DNA of 6,326 nt from DATILI01 sp035476635 (GCA_035476635.1 DATILI010000052.1:1-6326), one strand, 5' to 3'. Shown: positions 1 through 5,324, numbered from the stretch's first letter. A program made the numbers and translations. Notes: generated by a model from the sequence alone, not told the origin.

Positions 1-70
1 TGGGGGCGGCGAGCACGGCGATCATTGCCGCAAGGGCGATTTGAAAAAGTCGCATAGGTTTGTTTCTCAT
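1..70 (-). CDS. Exported protein of unknown function, N-terminal fragment (cut by window edge)
   Basis: Only the first 23 codons are in the window. They read as a Sec-type signal peptide: a basic start (MRNKPMRLF) followed by a hydrophobic alanine-rich stretch (IALAAMIAVLAA). The ATG at 70-68 overlaps the TGA of the upstream cupin gene (69-67) as ATGA, which points to translational coupling and a shared transcript. A second in-frame ATG at 55-53 would give a slightly shorter signal peptide (MRLFQIALAA); neither start has a clear Shine-Dalgarno sequence. The function cannot be told from this fragment. That it is secreted or periplasmic, like the cupin before it, is an inference from the signal peptide. 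Confidence 0.7.
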   Translation of the reverse strand, partial: MRNKPMRLFQIALAAMIAVLAAP

Positions 71-516
71 TTGGCGGCCGGGAATTCCGTGACGTAGGGG
101 TCCTTGTTGAACAGAAAGATGACGCATGGTGTCTTGGACACGCAGGCGTCCGCGTGCAACTGCGTATGCACCTGCGTCCAGTAGGCGCCCGGCTGCAGAG
201 TGACCCCGTTGCCCTCGCCGGTGGAGGGGACCCAGTGCTTCCAGGTCCCGCGCACGACGATGGCGCGGTAGTCGGCGGTGTGCGAATGCACCCCGCTCTT
301 GAAGCCCGGCGGCGTGGTGAGCAAGGTGCCTGCCTCGCCCTTGACGCGGTCGCCCCACAAGGCCGCAAGTTGCACGGGGAACCGCGGCGATTCGCGGTAC
401 CAGGCCGTCTTCTCCGTGGGTACGTACTCGTTCTTCAGGTCCTGTGTCCACCCGTTGGGGATGGCCAAAACCAGCGGAAGGATGGCGAGCGTCTTTCTGA
501 TCTTTCTGATCTGCAT
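67..516 (-). CDS. Exported cupin-fold protein (DUF4437-like)
   Basis: This is a 149-residue protein. Residues 1-24 look like a signal peptide: MQIRKIRK, then the hydrophobic TLAILPLVLAIP, so the protein probably acts in the periplasm. The rest is a single cupin barrel. Its first metal-site motif is at about 71-90 (GVHSHTADYRAIVVRG), with H77 and H79 as likely ligands and Y83 near the usual Glu position. A second conserved stretch at 107-121 (LQPGAYWTQVH) carries H117 and H121. C125 and C131 could form a disulfide in the periplasm. The ATG at 516-514 was chosen because AGGAG lies about six bases upstream and the signal peptide starts there. The open frame extends up to 633, but that extension runs through the intergenic repeats and is not credible. 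The gene is transcribed divergently from the AraC regulator and overlaps the next secreted gene by ATGA. Family assignment is by pattern recognition; substrate unknown. Confidence 0.85.
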   Translation of the reverse strand: MQIRKIRKTLAILPLVLAIPNGWTQDLKNEYVPTEKTAWYRESPRFPVQLAALWGDRVKGEAGTLLTTPPGFKSGVHSHTADYRAIVVRGTWKHWVPSTGEGNGVTLQPGAYWTQVHTQLHADACVSKTPCVIFLFNKDPYVTEFPAAK

Positions 517-570
517 GCAGACTCCTGTTGTGATCCAGGAATGGTGCCGATTCGCATCAGGGGAGTCGCA

Positions 571-602
571 CACAATCGGCCAAACAAGCACAATCGGCCA
601 AA
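571..602. promoter_or_regulatory. Candidate AraC-type operator: two 14-bp direct repeats
   Basis: CACAATCGGCCAAA occurs exactly at 571-584 and again at 589-602, a period of 18 bp (nearly two helical turns). A related core in the opposite direction, GCCGATT, lies at 546-552. The repeats sit in the 110-bp gap between the divergent cupin and AraC genes. AraC-family proteins usually bind tandem direct repeats on one helix face, so the adjacent regulator is the obvious candidate to bind here. I could not place convincing -35/-10 boxes for either divergent gene. The role is inferred from repeat geometry and position. Confidence 0.6.
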
Positions 603-605
603 GAC

Positions 606-617
606 TCATTGCAATGA
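606..617. repeat. 12-bp perfect palindrome before the AraC gene
   Basis: TCATTGCAATGA reads the same on both strands. It lies 9 bp before the AraC start codon and just after the direct repeats. It could be a binding site or part of the untranslated leader. It is short enough to be chance. Confidence 0.35.
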
Positions 618-626
618 ACAACGACC

Positions 627-1439
627 ATGGCAAGCACGTTTAGCTCCGTCCACCTCCAGCCGGCCGGGCTGTGCGATGCGCAGGCTCGGGTGAATCACGG
701 GATTTCGCTGCACATTGGCACGACGGCCGCCGCGACCTGCCTGGACATGCCGGGTAGGCCCCGGTTCCATCGAAGGTTCGGCGGCATGAACATCGTGCCG
801 GCTGGTTTTCAGAGCCGCTGGGACATCGAGCAACCCATCGAGATGCTGTGCCTGAGGTTGCCCACGACGACATTGGCGGCCGTGGCGCAGGGGATGGATC
901 TGGACCCTTCGAGAGTCCTGCTCCAACCGCACAGGCAGGTCCACGACGATCGCATCTCACAGGTGATGCGCGCGCTGCACACGGAGCGCATGGAAGGAAT
1001 GCCGCACGGAAAGTTCCTGGCGGAGAGCCTGGAGAACGCCCTCTGCGCTCGCCTGCTGCACGCGTACGCGTCGCGGAACCTCTTGCCGCGACGCGCGCGC
1101 GCACGGTTCAGTGATGAGGGCATGCGCAAACTCCTCGCGCACATCGATGACCACCTCGAAGATCCGGGCCTCACCCTGGCGGAGCTGGCGCAAGTGGCGG
1201 GAACCAGCATCTCCTATCTGAAGCTGGCGTTCAGGGATTCGGTCGGCCGGCCAGTGCACCGCTACATCGTCGAGCGTCGCCTGGGACGGGCAGTCGCCTT
1301 GCTGCAAAAAGGAAAACCGATCAGCGATGCCGCCGCGGAGGCGGGCTTTGCCCACGCCTCGCACCTGGCACTCTGGACCCGTCGCCTTTTGCAGCTCACG
1401 CCGCAGCAGATCCGCACTCGGTCGACCAATCCCCCCTGA
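627..1439 (+). CDS. AraC-family transcriptional regulator
   Basis: This is a 270-residue DNA-binding protein. The C-terminal ~100 residues are a two-helix-turn-helix AraC/XylS domain. The first helix-turn-helix is around 182-203 (LTLAELAQVAGTSISYLKLAF) and is followed by a conserved GRPVHRYIVERRL segment (208-219). The second is around 231-252 (PISDAAAEAGFAHASHLALW) and ends in LTPQQIR. The N-terminal ~160 residues resemble the cupin-like effector/dimerisation half of the family but are not specific enough to name a ligand. The ATG at 627 has no good Shine-Dalgarno sequence, so the exact start is less certain than the gene. The gene is divergent from the exported cupin and ends 8 bp from the stop of the convergent cytoplasmic cupin. 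It probably controls the divergent exported cupin unit through the direct repeats at 571-602; that is inference. Confidence 0.93.
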   Translation: MASTFSSVHLQPAGLCDAQARVNHGISLHIGTTAAATCLDMPGRPRFHRRFGGMNIVPAGFQSRWDIEQPIEMLCLRLPTTTLAAVAQGMDLDPSRVLLQPHRQVHDDRISQVMRALHTERMEGMPHGKFLAESLENALCARLLHAYASRNLLPRRARARFSDEGMRKLLAHIDDHLEDPGLTLAELAQVAGTSISYLKLAFRDSVGRPVHRYIVERRLGRAVALLQKGKPISDAAAEAGFAHASHLALWTRRLLQLTPQQIRTRSTNPP

Positions 1440-1447
1440 CCGCATTG

Positions 1448-1915
1448 CTAGCCCAGCTCGAGCGGCTGGGAGCCGATTGCCGCACAGTGTGCGCGGTAGT
1501 CAGCGACACGGTCGGCAGCCGCTATTCGGCGCAGCACGCTGTGATGCGGCCCGAGATATTCGACGGCGCCCTTGACTACCACGTGCACCAACAAGTCCTC
1601 GTCTCCGATGGCTTCCCACCAGTCCACGTTGCCGGCGGGCTCATGGATGTAGTCACCGGCTTGCACGACGCGGCCGTCGTTCAGGCGGCGCGCACCCGCT
1701 AACGTCAGCGCATGCACTTCGTCGGTGTGCCGGTGCAAGCCCAAGCGGACACCGGGCTTGAGCCGCATCAGCTCGACCCATCCTGAGCCGTCCGGGAGGA
1801 ACTGAAGGGGAAGCGACCACTTGCCCTCGCCCTCCGGTATCCAGGAAGCTAGGCCGGCACGGCGCATGGCCGTGGCCACGATGACATTTGTGAGTTCCAT
1901 GGAGGTAGCTTTCAT
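1448..1915 (-). CDS. Cupin dioxygenase-like protein (2,4'-dihydroxyacetophenone dioxygenase/ChrR-like)
   Basis: This is a 155-residue cytoplasmic single-cupin protein without signal peptide. Metal-site motif 1 is at 55-68 (GVRLGLHRHTDEVH), with H61, H63 and E66 or H68 as ligand candidates. Motif 2 is at 87-98 (GDYIHEPAGNVD). It ends in a family-typical VVVKGAVEYLG (112-122) plus a ~33-residue tail. Relatives are described as 2,4'-dihydroxyacetophenone dioxygenase-like, i.e. non-haem iron C-C cleaving enzymes. Where such relatives usually show a His in motif 2, this protein seems to have D98, so activity is uncertain. I chose the ATG at 1915-1913 because it overlaps the old stop codon of the tautomerase remnant (TGA 1914-1912) as ATGA, the likely ancestral coupling. 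The frame is now also open from the tautomerase start at 2035, which has a good AGGA ribosome site, so a 195-residue fused product is possible. A further ATG at 1900 has no ribosome site. Confidence 0.8.
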   Translation of the reverse strand: MKATSMELTNVIVATAMRRAGLASWIPEGEGKWSLPLQFLPDGSGWVELMRLKPGVRLGLHRHTDEVHALTLAGARRLNDGRVVQAGDYIHEPAGNVDWWEAIGDEDLLVHVVVKGAVEYLGPHHSVLRRIAAADRVADYRAHCAAIGSQPLELG

Positions 1916-2035
1916 TGGCCTGGATGCTGGTGGCGATATTCCTGGGTCTTGCCCCCGTAGCCGTGCCTTCTCGGTGATGCGCTCCGAAAGCTCGGCTGTG
2001 CGCTTGGCCGAGACCTTGACGTTGAGAATGGGCAT
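1912..2035 (-). pseudogene. 4-oxalocrotonate-tautomerase-like gene with internal deletion and frameshift
   Basis: The start at 2035 has AGGAAA about six bases upstream and encodes MPILNVKVSAKRTAELSERITE, a typical tautomerase N-terminus including the catalytic Pro that follows Met. After that the family pattern stops. Shifted by one base, the stretch from about 1968 to the TGA at 1914-1912 encodes HGYGGKTQEYRHQHPGQ, which looks like the C-terminal GYGG-TQE ending of the same family. So beginning and end survive but the middle is gone (full members are roughly 60-130 residues) and the two ends are out of frame. The old stop overlaps the cupin ATG (ATGA), as expected for a former tautomerase-cupin operon. 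In the present frame, translation from 2035 passes the old stop and continues into the cupin. The remnant cannot form a complete tautomerase. The recognition of both ends is by eye. Confidence 0.75.
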
Positions 2036-2067
2036 GGTGCTTTCCTTTTGTGATTGGGTACCCAGAC

Positions 2068-2096
2068 TTTAGAAAAAGCGCCTTTGCCTGGAAACG
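2068..2096 (-). promoter_or_regulatory. Candidate promoter for the tautomerase remnant/cupin unit
   Basis: On the minus strand TCTAAA (2073-2068) can serve as -10 box, with only a weak -35 (CGTTTC at 2096-2091, 17-bp spacer). The inferred transcription start is near 2061, about 63 bp from the centre of the LysR box at 2116-2132. This is the usual distance for a LysR recognition site, and a weak -35 fits an activator-dependent promoter. Assigned by eye. Confidence 0.4.
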
Positions 2097-2111
2097 ATCC
2101 GGCGCAATAAT
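2084..2111 (+). promoter_or_regulatory. Candidate sigma-70 promoter of the LysR gene
   Basis: TTGCCT (2084-2089) and AATAAT (2106-2111) are separated by 16 bp and match the -35/-10 consensus at four and five of six positions. The start would be near 2118, inside the LysR box at 2116-2132, so the regulator would repress itself when bound. Confidence 0.5.
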
Positions 2112-2115
2112 CGGT

Positions 2116-2132
2116 TTTGCTCCATACGCAAA
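2116..2132. promoter_or_regulatory. LysR-type box TTTGC-N7-GCAAA (T-N11-A)
   Basis: A dyad with arms TTTGC (2116-2120) and GCAAA (2128-2132) around TCCATAC contains the LysR signature T-N11-A (T2118 to A2130). An extra TTTGC half site is at 2083-2087, part of a wider inverted repeat GCCTTTGC (2080-2087)/GCAAAGGC (2128-2135). Position between the LysR gene and its divergent neighbour is classical for LysR autoregulation with activation of the divergent gene. Confidence 0.6.
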
Positions 2133-2143
2133 GGCAAGTGCCG

Positions 2144-3073
2144 ATGAGACATTTCCTGCCCGACCCTGCCGACTTGCATTGGCTTGTTCGCTCGCTCGAC
2201 CTGGGCTCGTTCTCCGCCGCCGCGCGCGAGTTGGATGTGGCTGTTTCGGTCGTCACGCGTGGCGTGGGCCGCCTGGAGGCCGGCTATGGGGTCACCTTGC
2301 TGCGTCGCTCCACGCACGGGCTGTCGGCAACTCCCGAAGGCTACGACCTGGCACAGGAAGCACGTGCGGTGCTGGCCCAACTGGAAGATATTTCCGCCGC
2401 GCTCTCGAAGCAGCGAAATCGTGTCACCGGCACGCTGCGTCTTGCGTCGAGCCAGGAGATCTGCGAGCAACTGGTGGTGCCCTGCATGGCCCAGCTGCGG
2501 GCGCGGCATCCGGCGCTGCGGATTGAGCTGGTGGCTGAGGACCGTGTTGTTGACCTGGTGACAGAAGGCATCGACGTCGCCCTGCGCACGGCGGTCGGCA
2601 ACAGCGAGTCGGTGGTCGCCCGCGCCCTGGGGTCGTTCACGCGGCGCCTGTATGCCTCGCCCGAATACTTGCGGGAACATGGCGAACCCGCCGACCCGCT
2701 GGAGCTGCACCGGCACCAAACGGTCACCCACACCGCGCAAGGACCGGCAGCGACCTGGACATTCCGCAAGGCGGGCAAGCCCCTGGAAATCACGATCAGG
2801 TCGCAGCTCGCCACCAGTACCTCGGCCCTTGCGCACCGTGCGTTGCTGGCCGGCGCGGGGATCGGCATGCTGTCGTCGCCTCTAGCGGCAGCGGACATGG
2901 CCAAAGGTCGCCTGGTGGAAGTTCTTGCGCCATTCGCGCCCACCGCGCAACACACCATGTTCGCCGTCTCTCTACCAAGCCGGCGCAACGCTGCCCGGGT
3001 GCGGGCGGTGATCGACTTTCTTCAGGAAACTGCCCGCCAGCAGTGGGCCTTGACTCTGGAGGTTCGCGGCTGA
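2144..3073 (+). CDS. LysR-family transcriptional regulator
   Basis: This is a 309-residue regulator with the usual two-part build and family-typical length. The winged helix-turn-helix is at about 8-66, with the recognition region GSFSAAARELDVAVSVVTRGVGRLE (21-45) and the wing LLRRSTHGLSATPEG (52-66). A linker helix (67-92) follows, then an effector-binding domain from about 95 with GTLRLASSQEICEQLVVP and the typical segment VTEGIDVALRTAVGNSESVVARALGS. The pattern is closest to the CrgA-like subgroup. The ATG at 2144 was preferred to a TTG at 2117 in the same frame: the domain begins directly after it, and the TTG lies inside the LysR box and at the inferred transcription start. The ribosome site (AAGG, nine bases upstream) is weak. 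It is divergent from the tautomerase/cupin unit and upstream of the isomerase-Bug gene on the same strand. Box similarity suggests it controls both sides and itself; the effector is unknown, probably a pathway acid. Confidence 0.95.
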   Translation: MRHFLPDPADLHWLVRSLDLGSFSAAARELDVAVSVVTRGVGRLEAGYGVTLLRRSTHGLSATPEGYDLAQEARAVLAQLEDISAALSKQRNRVTGTLRLASSQEICEQLVVPCMAQLRARHPALRIELVAEDRVVDLVTEGIDVALRTAVGNSESVVARALGSFTRRLYASPEYLREHGEPADPLELHRHQTVTHTAQGPAATWTFRKAGKPLEITIRSQLATSTSALAHRALLAGAGIGMLSSPLAAADMAKGRLVEVLAPFAPTAQHTMFAVSLPSRRNAARVRAVIDFLQETARQQWALTLEVRG

Positions 3074-3137
3074 TGCGCCTCGCGCATCAATAGCTCCAAA
3101 AAATGCACTTCCCGGCGCAGCAGACCTTTTGAACAAT
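3071..3137 (+). promoter_or_regulatory. LysR-type activated promoter module, copy 1 (before isomerase-Bug gene)
   Basis: The module starts on the LysR stop codon with the dyad TGATGC-N7-GCATCA (3071-3089), containing T-N11-A (3074-3086). Then follow 14 bp, TGCACTTCC (3104-3112), and ACAAT (3133-3137), usable as the end of a -10 box (AACAAT, 3132-3137) with a weak -35 (TTCCCG, 3109-3114) 17 bp upstream. The inferred start is near 3144, about 64 bp after the box centre. The same elements recur at identical spacing at 5223-5289. That the neighbouring LysR protein is the activator is inference. Confidence 0.6.
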
Positions 3138-3175
3138 CAGAGCATGTTCAAGAACCCCGCTGACGAAGCAACGCT

Positions 3176-5221
3176 ATGAAGACCCGAATCCCCTGTGTCC
3201 TGATGCGCGCCGGCACCTCGCGCGGACCCTTCTTTCTTCGGGAGTGGCTCCCCGATGGAGACGAGGCCAGGGACCAAGCGCTGATCGGGGCCATCGGCGC
3301 CTCTGATCCGCTGCAACTCGATGGCCTGGGCGGAGGCAGCACTCTCAACAGCAAGGTTGCGATCGTCTCGCGTTCGAGCCAACCCGATTGCGATCTCGAC
3401 TACCTGTTCGCGCAGGTAGGCGTCGGCCAGCGCTCGGTGGATGTGCGGCCCAACTGCGGGAACATGCTGAGCGGTGTGGTGCCGTTCGCGATCGAACAAG
3501 GGTTGCTTGCTGCAGGCGCGGAAACCACCACAGCCCGGGTCTTCAACGTGAACACCAGTACGCGCATCGAGGTGACCGTGCGTACCCCGGGCGGGCAAAT
3601 CACTTACGACGGAGACGCCGCTATCGACGGCGTTGCAGGAACGGCCGCGCCGGTGCTGCTCAATTTTCTCGACGCCTGGGGCGCCGTGACGGGCAAGCTG
3701 TTCCCGACAGGCCGCCGCATCGACGTTGTCAATGGCATCCAGATGACCTGCATCGACGCCGCGATGCCCCTGATGATCGTGCGCGCGCAAGACCTGGGCG
3801 TCACCGGGCGCGAGAAACCAGTAGCGCTGGACGCCAACCAGGCATTGCTCGACCGGCTGGAGGCTCTGCGCCTGCACGCAGGCGAGATGATGGGCTTGGG
3901 AGATGTCAGGAACAGCGTGATTCCCAAACCCGTCCTCGTGAGCGAAGGCGACGATCCCTTAAGCATTTCTTCCCGGTACTTCACGCCCCGCAAATGCCAC
4001 TCCTCGCATGCCGTCACAGGCGCGATCGGTGTTGCCACCGCATTTGCACTGCCCGGCACCGTCGCCAGCGGAACCGGCTTCGGCCCCGGACGGCACCCGC
4101 TGGCCGTCCTTCATCCGGCTGGCCGGATTGAGATCGAGGTGGAGATCGAGGGGGCGGGCCAGGAAGCCCAGGTAACGCGTGCCTCGCTGGTGCGCACGGT
4201 GCGCAAGATCATGCAAGGCGAGCTGCACCTGCCCAGCTATGTCTTCTCGCGAAATTCGCGCGACTCCGGTCAGTCAGAGGCTCGGCCGTCGCCGCGCTCC
4301 ATGGTGCGCCTGATCGTGCCCACGTCAGCGGGCGGAGCCAACGATGTCATCGCCCGCATCATCGCTCCCAAGCTTGCCGCCCTCCTTGGCAAGGAGGTAA
4401 TTGTGGACAACCGGGCGGGTGCGAGCGGCACGGTCGCCAGTGAGTTCGTAGCGCGCGCGCCGGCCGATGGTTCCACGATCATGCTCGGGTACCTGGGCAC
4501 GCACGCGATGAACCCGGCAATGCAGCGCCTGAACTACGATCCGCAGCGCGACTTCGCTCCTATTGGCGTGATTGGTGCTTCTCCGACACTTTTGGTGGTC
4601 AATCCGCGCGTGCCGGCGCGCGATGTCAGTGAGCTCGTCGCGCAGCTGCGCGAACAAGGCAATCGCTATGCATATGCTTCGGCCGGCGATGGCAGCCCAC
4701 CGCATTTCGCCGCCGAACTGTTCAAGCTGGCAACCGGCACGTCGATGCCAGGCATTCCGCACAGCGGCGCCGCCCCGGCCATCGCCGACACAGCCAACGG
4801 CTTGGCCCAAGTCATGTTTCCCAGCCTTTTCACCGCGCAGCCCTTCATCAATACCGGAGCCCTGCGGGCATTGGCAGTGGCCGGGCCACGCCGAATCTCC
4901 GCCATGCCGGACTTGCCCACCTTTGCGGAGCTGGGGATTGGCGGTGTCGAGGTGACCCAGTGGTATGCACTTTTCGCGCCTGCTGGCACACCGCAGGACG
5001 TTGTCAGCCGCCTCAGTGAAGCACTGGCAGCTGTACTCGCCCAACCGGAGGTCATCGCCCGCATCGAGGCACATGGGGCTTCGGTCAAGCGAGGCAGCCC
5101 AGCCCAACTCGGCGAACTGGTCAGGGTCGAACTGGAGCGTTGGAGCCGCGTGGCGCGTTCCATCGGCCTCGCGCCAGACGACGCGGCGACGCAGCTGCCG
5201 GAAGAAGCGCTCGAGACCTGA
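3176..5221 (+). CDS. Fusion of PrpF-family isomerase/tautomerase with a Bug (TctC-type) solute-binding domain
   Basis: This is one uninterrupted 681-codon frame with two complete family domains. Residues 1-~357 are a PrpF/4-oxalomesaconate-tautomerase-like protein (diaminopimelate-epimerase fold) that moves a C=C bond in an unsaturated polycarboxylate. Visible marks are MRAGTSRGPFF (10-20), GGGSTLNSK (52-60), RPNCGN (91-96) and RKCHSSHAVTGA (272-283). K60 and C94 are 34 residues apart, as are the Lys and Cys proposed as catalytic in PrpF. The domain ends in the family-typical KIMQGELHLPSYVF (344-357). A polar linker (358-375, rich in Ser, Arg and Pro) leads to residues 376-~672, a full Bug domain: MVRLIVPTSAGGANDVIARIIAP (376-398), YDPQRDFAPIGVI and YASAGDGSPPHFAAELF. 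Bug proteins are normally exported receptors of tripartite tricarboxylate transporters, yet neither the protein's start nor the linker has a signal peptide, so this one should be cytoplasmic. Start ATG 3176 fits the PrpF N-terminus; the ribosome site is weak. Confidence 0.93.
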   Translation: MKTRIPCVLMRAGTSRGPFFLREWLPDGDEARDQALIGAIGASDPLQLDGLGGGSTLNSKVAIVSRSSQPDCDLDYLFAQVGVGQRSVDVRPNCGNMLSGVVPFAIEQGLLAAGAETTTARVFNVNTSTRIEVTVRTPGGQITYDGDAAIDGVAGTAAPVLLNFLDAWGAVTGKLFPTGRRIDVVNGIQMTCIDAAMPLMIVRAQDLGVTGREKPVALDANQALLDRLEALRLHAGEMMGLGDVRNSVIPKPVLVSEGDDPLSISSRYFTPRKCHSSHAVTGAIGVATAFALPGTVASGTGFGPGRHPLAVLHPAGRIEIEVEIEGAGQEAQVTRASLVRTVRKIMQGELHLPSYVFSRNSRDSGQSEARPSPRSMVRLIVPTSAGGANDVIARIIAPKLAALLGKEVIVDNRAGASGTVASEFVARAPADGSTIMLGYLGTHAMNPAMQRLNYDPQRDFAPIGVIGASPTLLVVNPRVPARDVSELVAQLREQGNRYAYASAGDGSPPHFAAELFKLATGTSMPGIPHSGAAPAIADTANGLAQVMFPSLFTAQPFINTGALRALAVAGPRRISAMPDLPTFAELGIGGVEVTQWYALFAPAGTPQDVVSRLSEALAAVLAQPEVIARIEAHGASVKRGSPAQLGELVRVELERWSRVARSIGLAPDDAATQLPEEALET

Positions 5222-5222
5222 A

Positions 5223-5289
5223 GATTGTGCGACATGCATCAGTTGTTCCGGTTTTTGCACTTCCGCGCATGCTGATGCCTGCGCACAAT
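5223..5289 (+). promoter_or_regulatory. LysR-type activated promoter module, copy 2 (before hydratase gene)
   Basis: This is the second copy of the module at 3071-3137, offset by 2152 bp without gaps. It has a T-N11-A match (5226-5238), GCATCA (5236-5241), 14 bp, TGCACTTCC (5256-5264) and ACAAT (5285-5289), with possible -10 CACAAT (5284-5289) and weak -35 TTCCGC (5261-5266). About 35 of 67 aligned bases agree, clustered in these blocks. The start would be near 5296, about 29 bp before the hydratase ATG. It indicates that the hydratase/CoA-transferase pair has its own promoter although it follows the fusion gene on the same strand. Confidence 0.55.
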
Positions 5290-5324
5290 TTCTCCTCTAC
5301 TACCAGGCACGCGAAGGATCAAGG

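Noticed and set aside
517..633. Upstream extension of the exported cupin frame to an ATG at 633
   Set aside because: It would code through the intergenic repeats, place a second hydrophobic stretch before a proper signal peptide, and ignore the good ribosome site before 516.
1452..1470. Inverted repeat CCCAGC/GCTGGG near the convergent gene ends as a terminator
   Set aside because: It is a six-base stem inside the cupin coding end with no T-run on either strand; it could form by chance in GC-rich DNA.
2117..2143. TTG start for the LysR gene
   Set aside because: It adds nine residues before the domain and lies at the inferred transcription start inside the LysR box; ATG 2144 fits family length better.
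3071..3089. Hairpin TGATGCGC/GCGCATCA as rho-independent terminator of the LysR gene
   Set aside because: No T-run follows on the plus strand. The dyad is better explained as the T-N11-A box of the promoter module shared with 5223-5289.
3144..3179. Eleven-codon leader frame (MFKNPADEATL) overlapping the fusion gene start by ATGA
   Set aside because: The inferred transcription start (near 3144) falls on its ATG, it has no clear ribosome site, and the residues show no attenuator-like pattern. Possible, but not supported.
3137..3877. Minus-strand open frame (246 codons) opposite the isomerase domain
   Set aside because: Same reason: the opposite strand carries clear PrpF motifs, and this frame shows only composition-driven sequence.
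4301..5221. Separate Bug gene starting at the internal ATG 4301
   Set aside because: No ribosome site precedes this ATG, no stop separates it from the isomerase, and such a product would still lack a signal peptide. The fused reading is simpler.
4325..5260. Long minus-strand open frame (311 codons) opposite the Bug domain
   Set aside because: Its translation has no recognisable family pattern and it mirrors a well-supported gene; long antisense frames are common in GC-rich coding DNA.
4965..5324. Extension of the hydratase frame 120 codons upstream
   Set aside because: This part overlaps the end of the Bug domain, shows no hydratase sequence, and the ATG at 5325 has a proper ribosome site.
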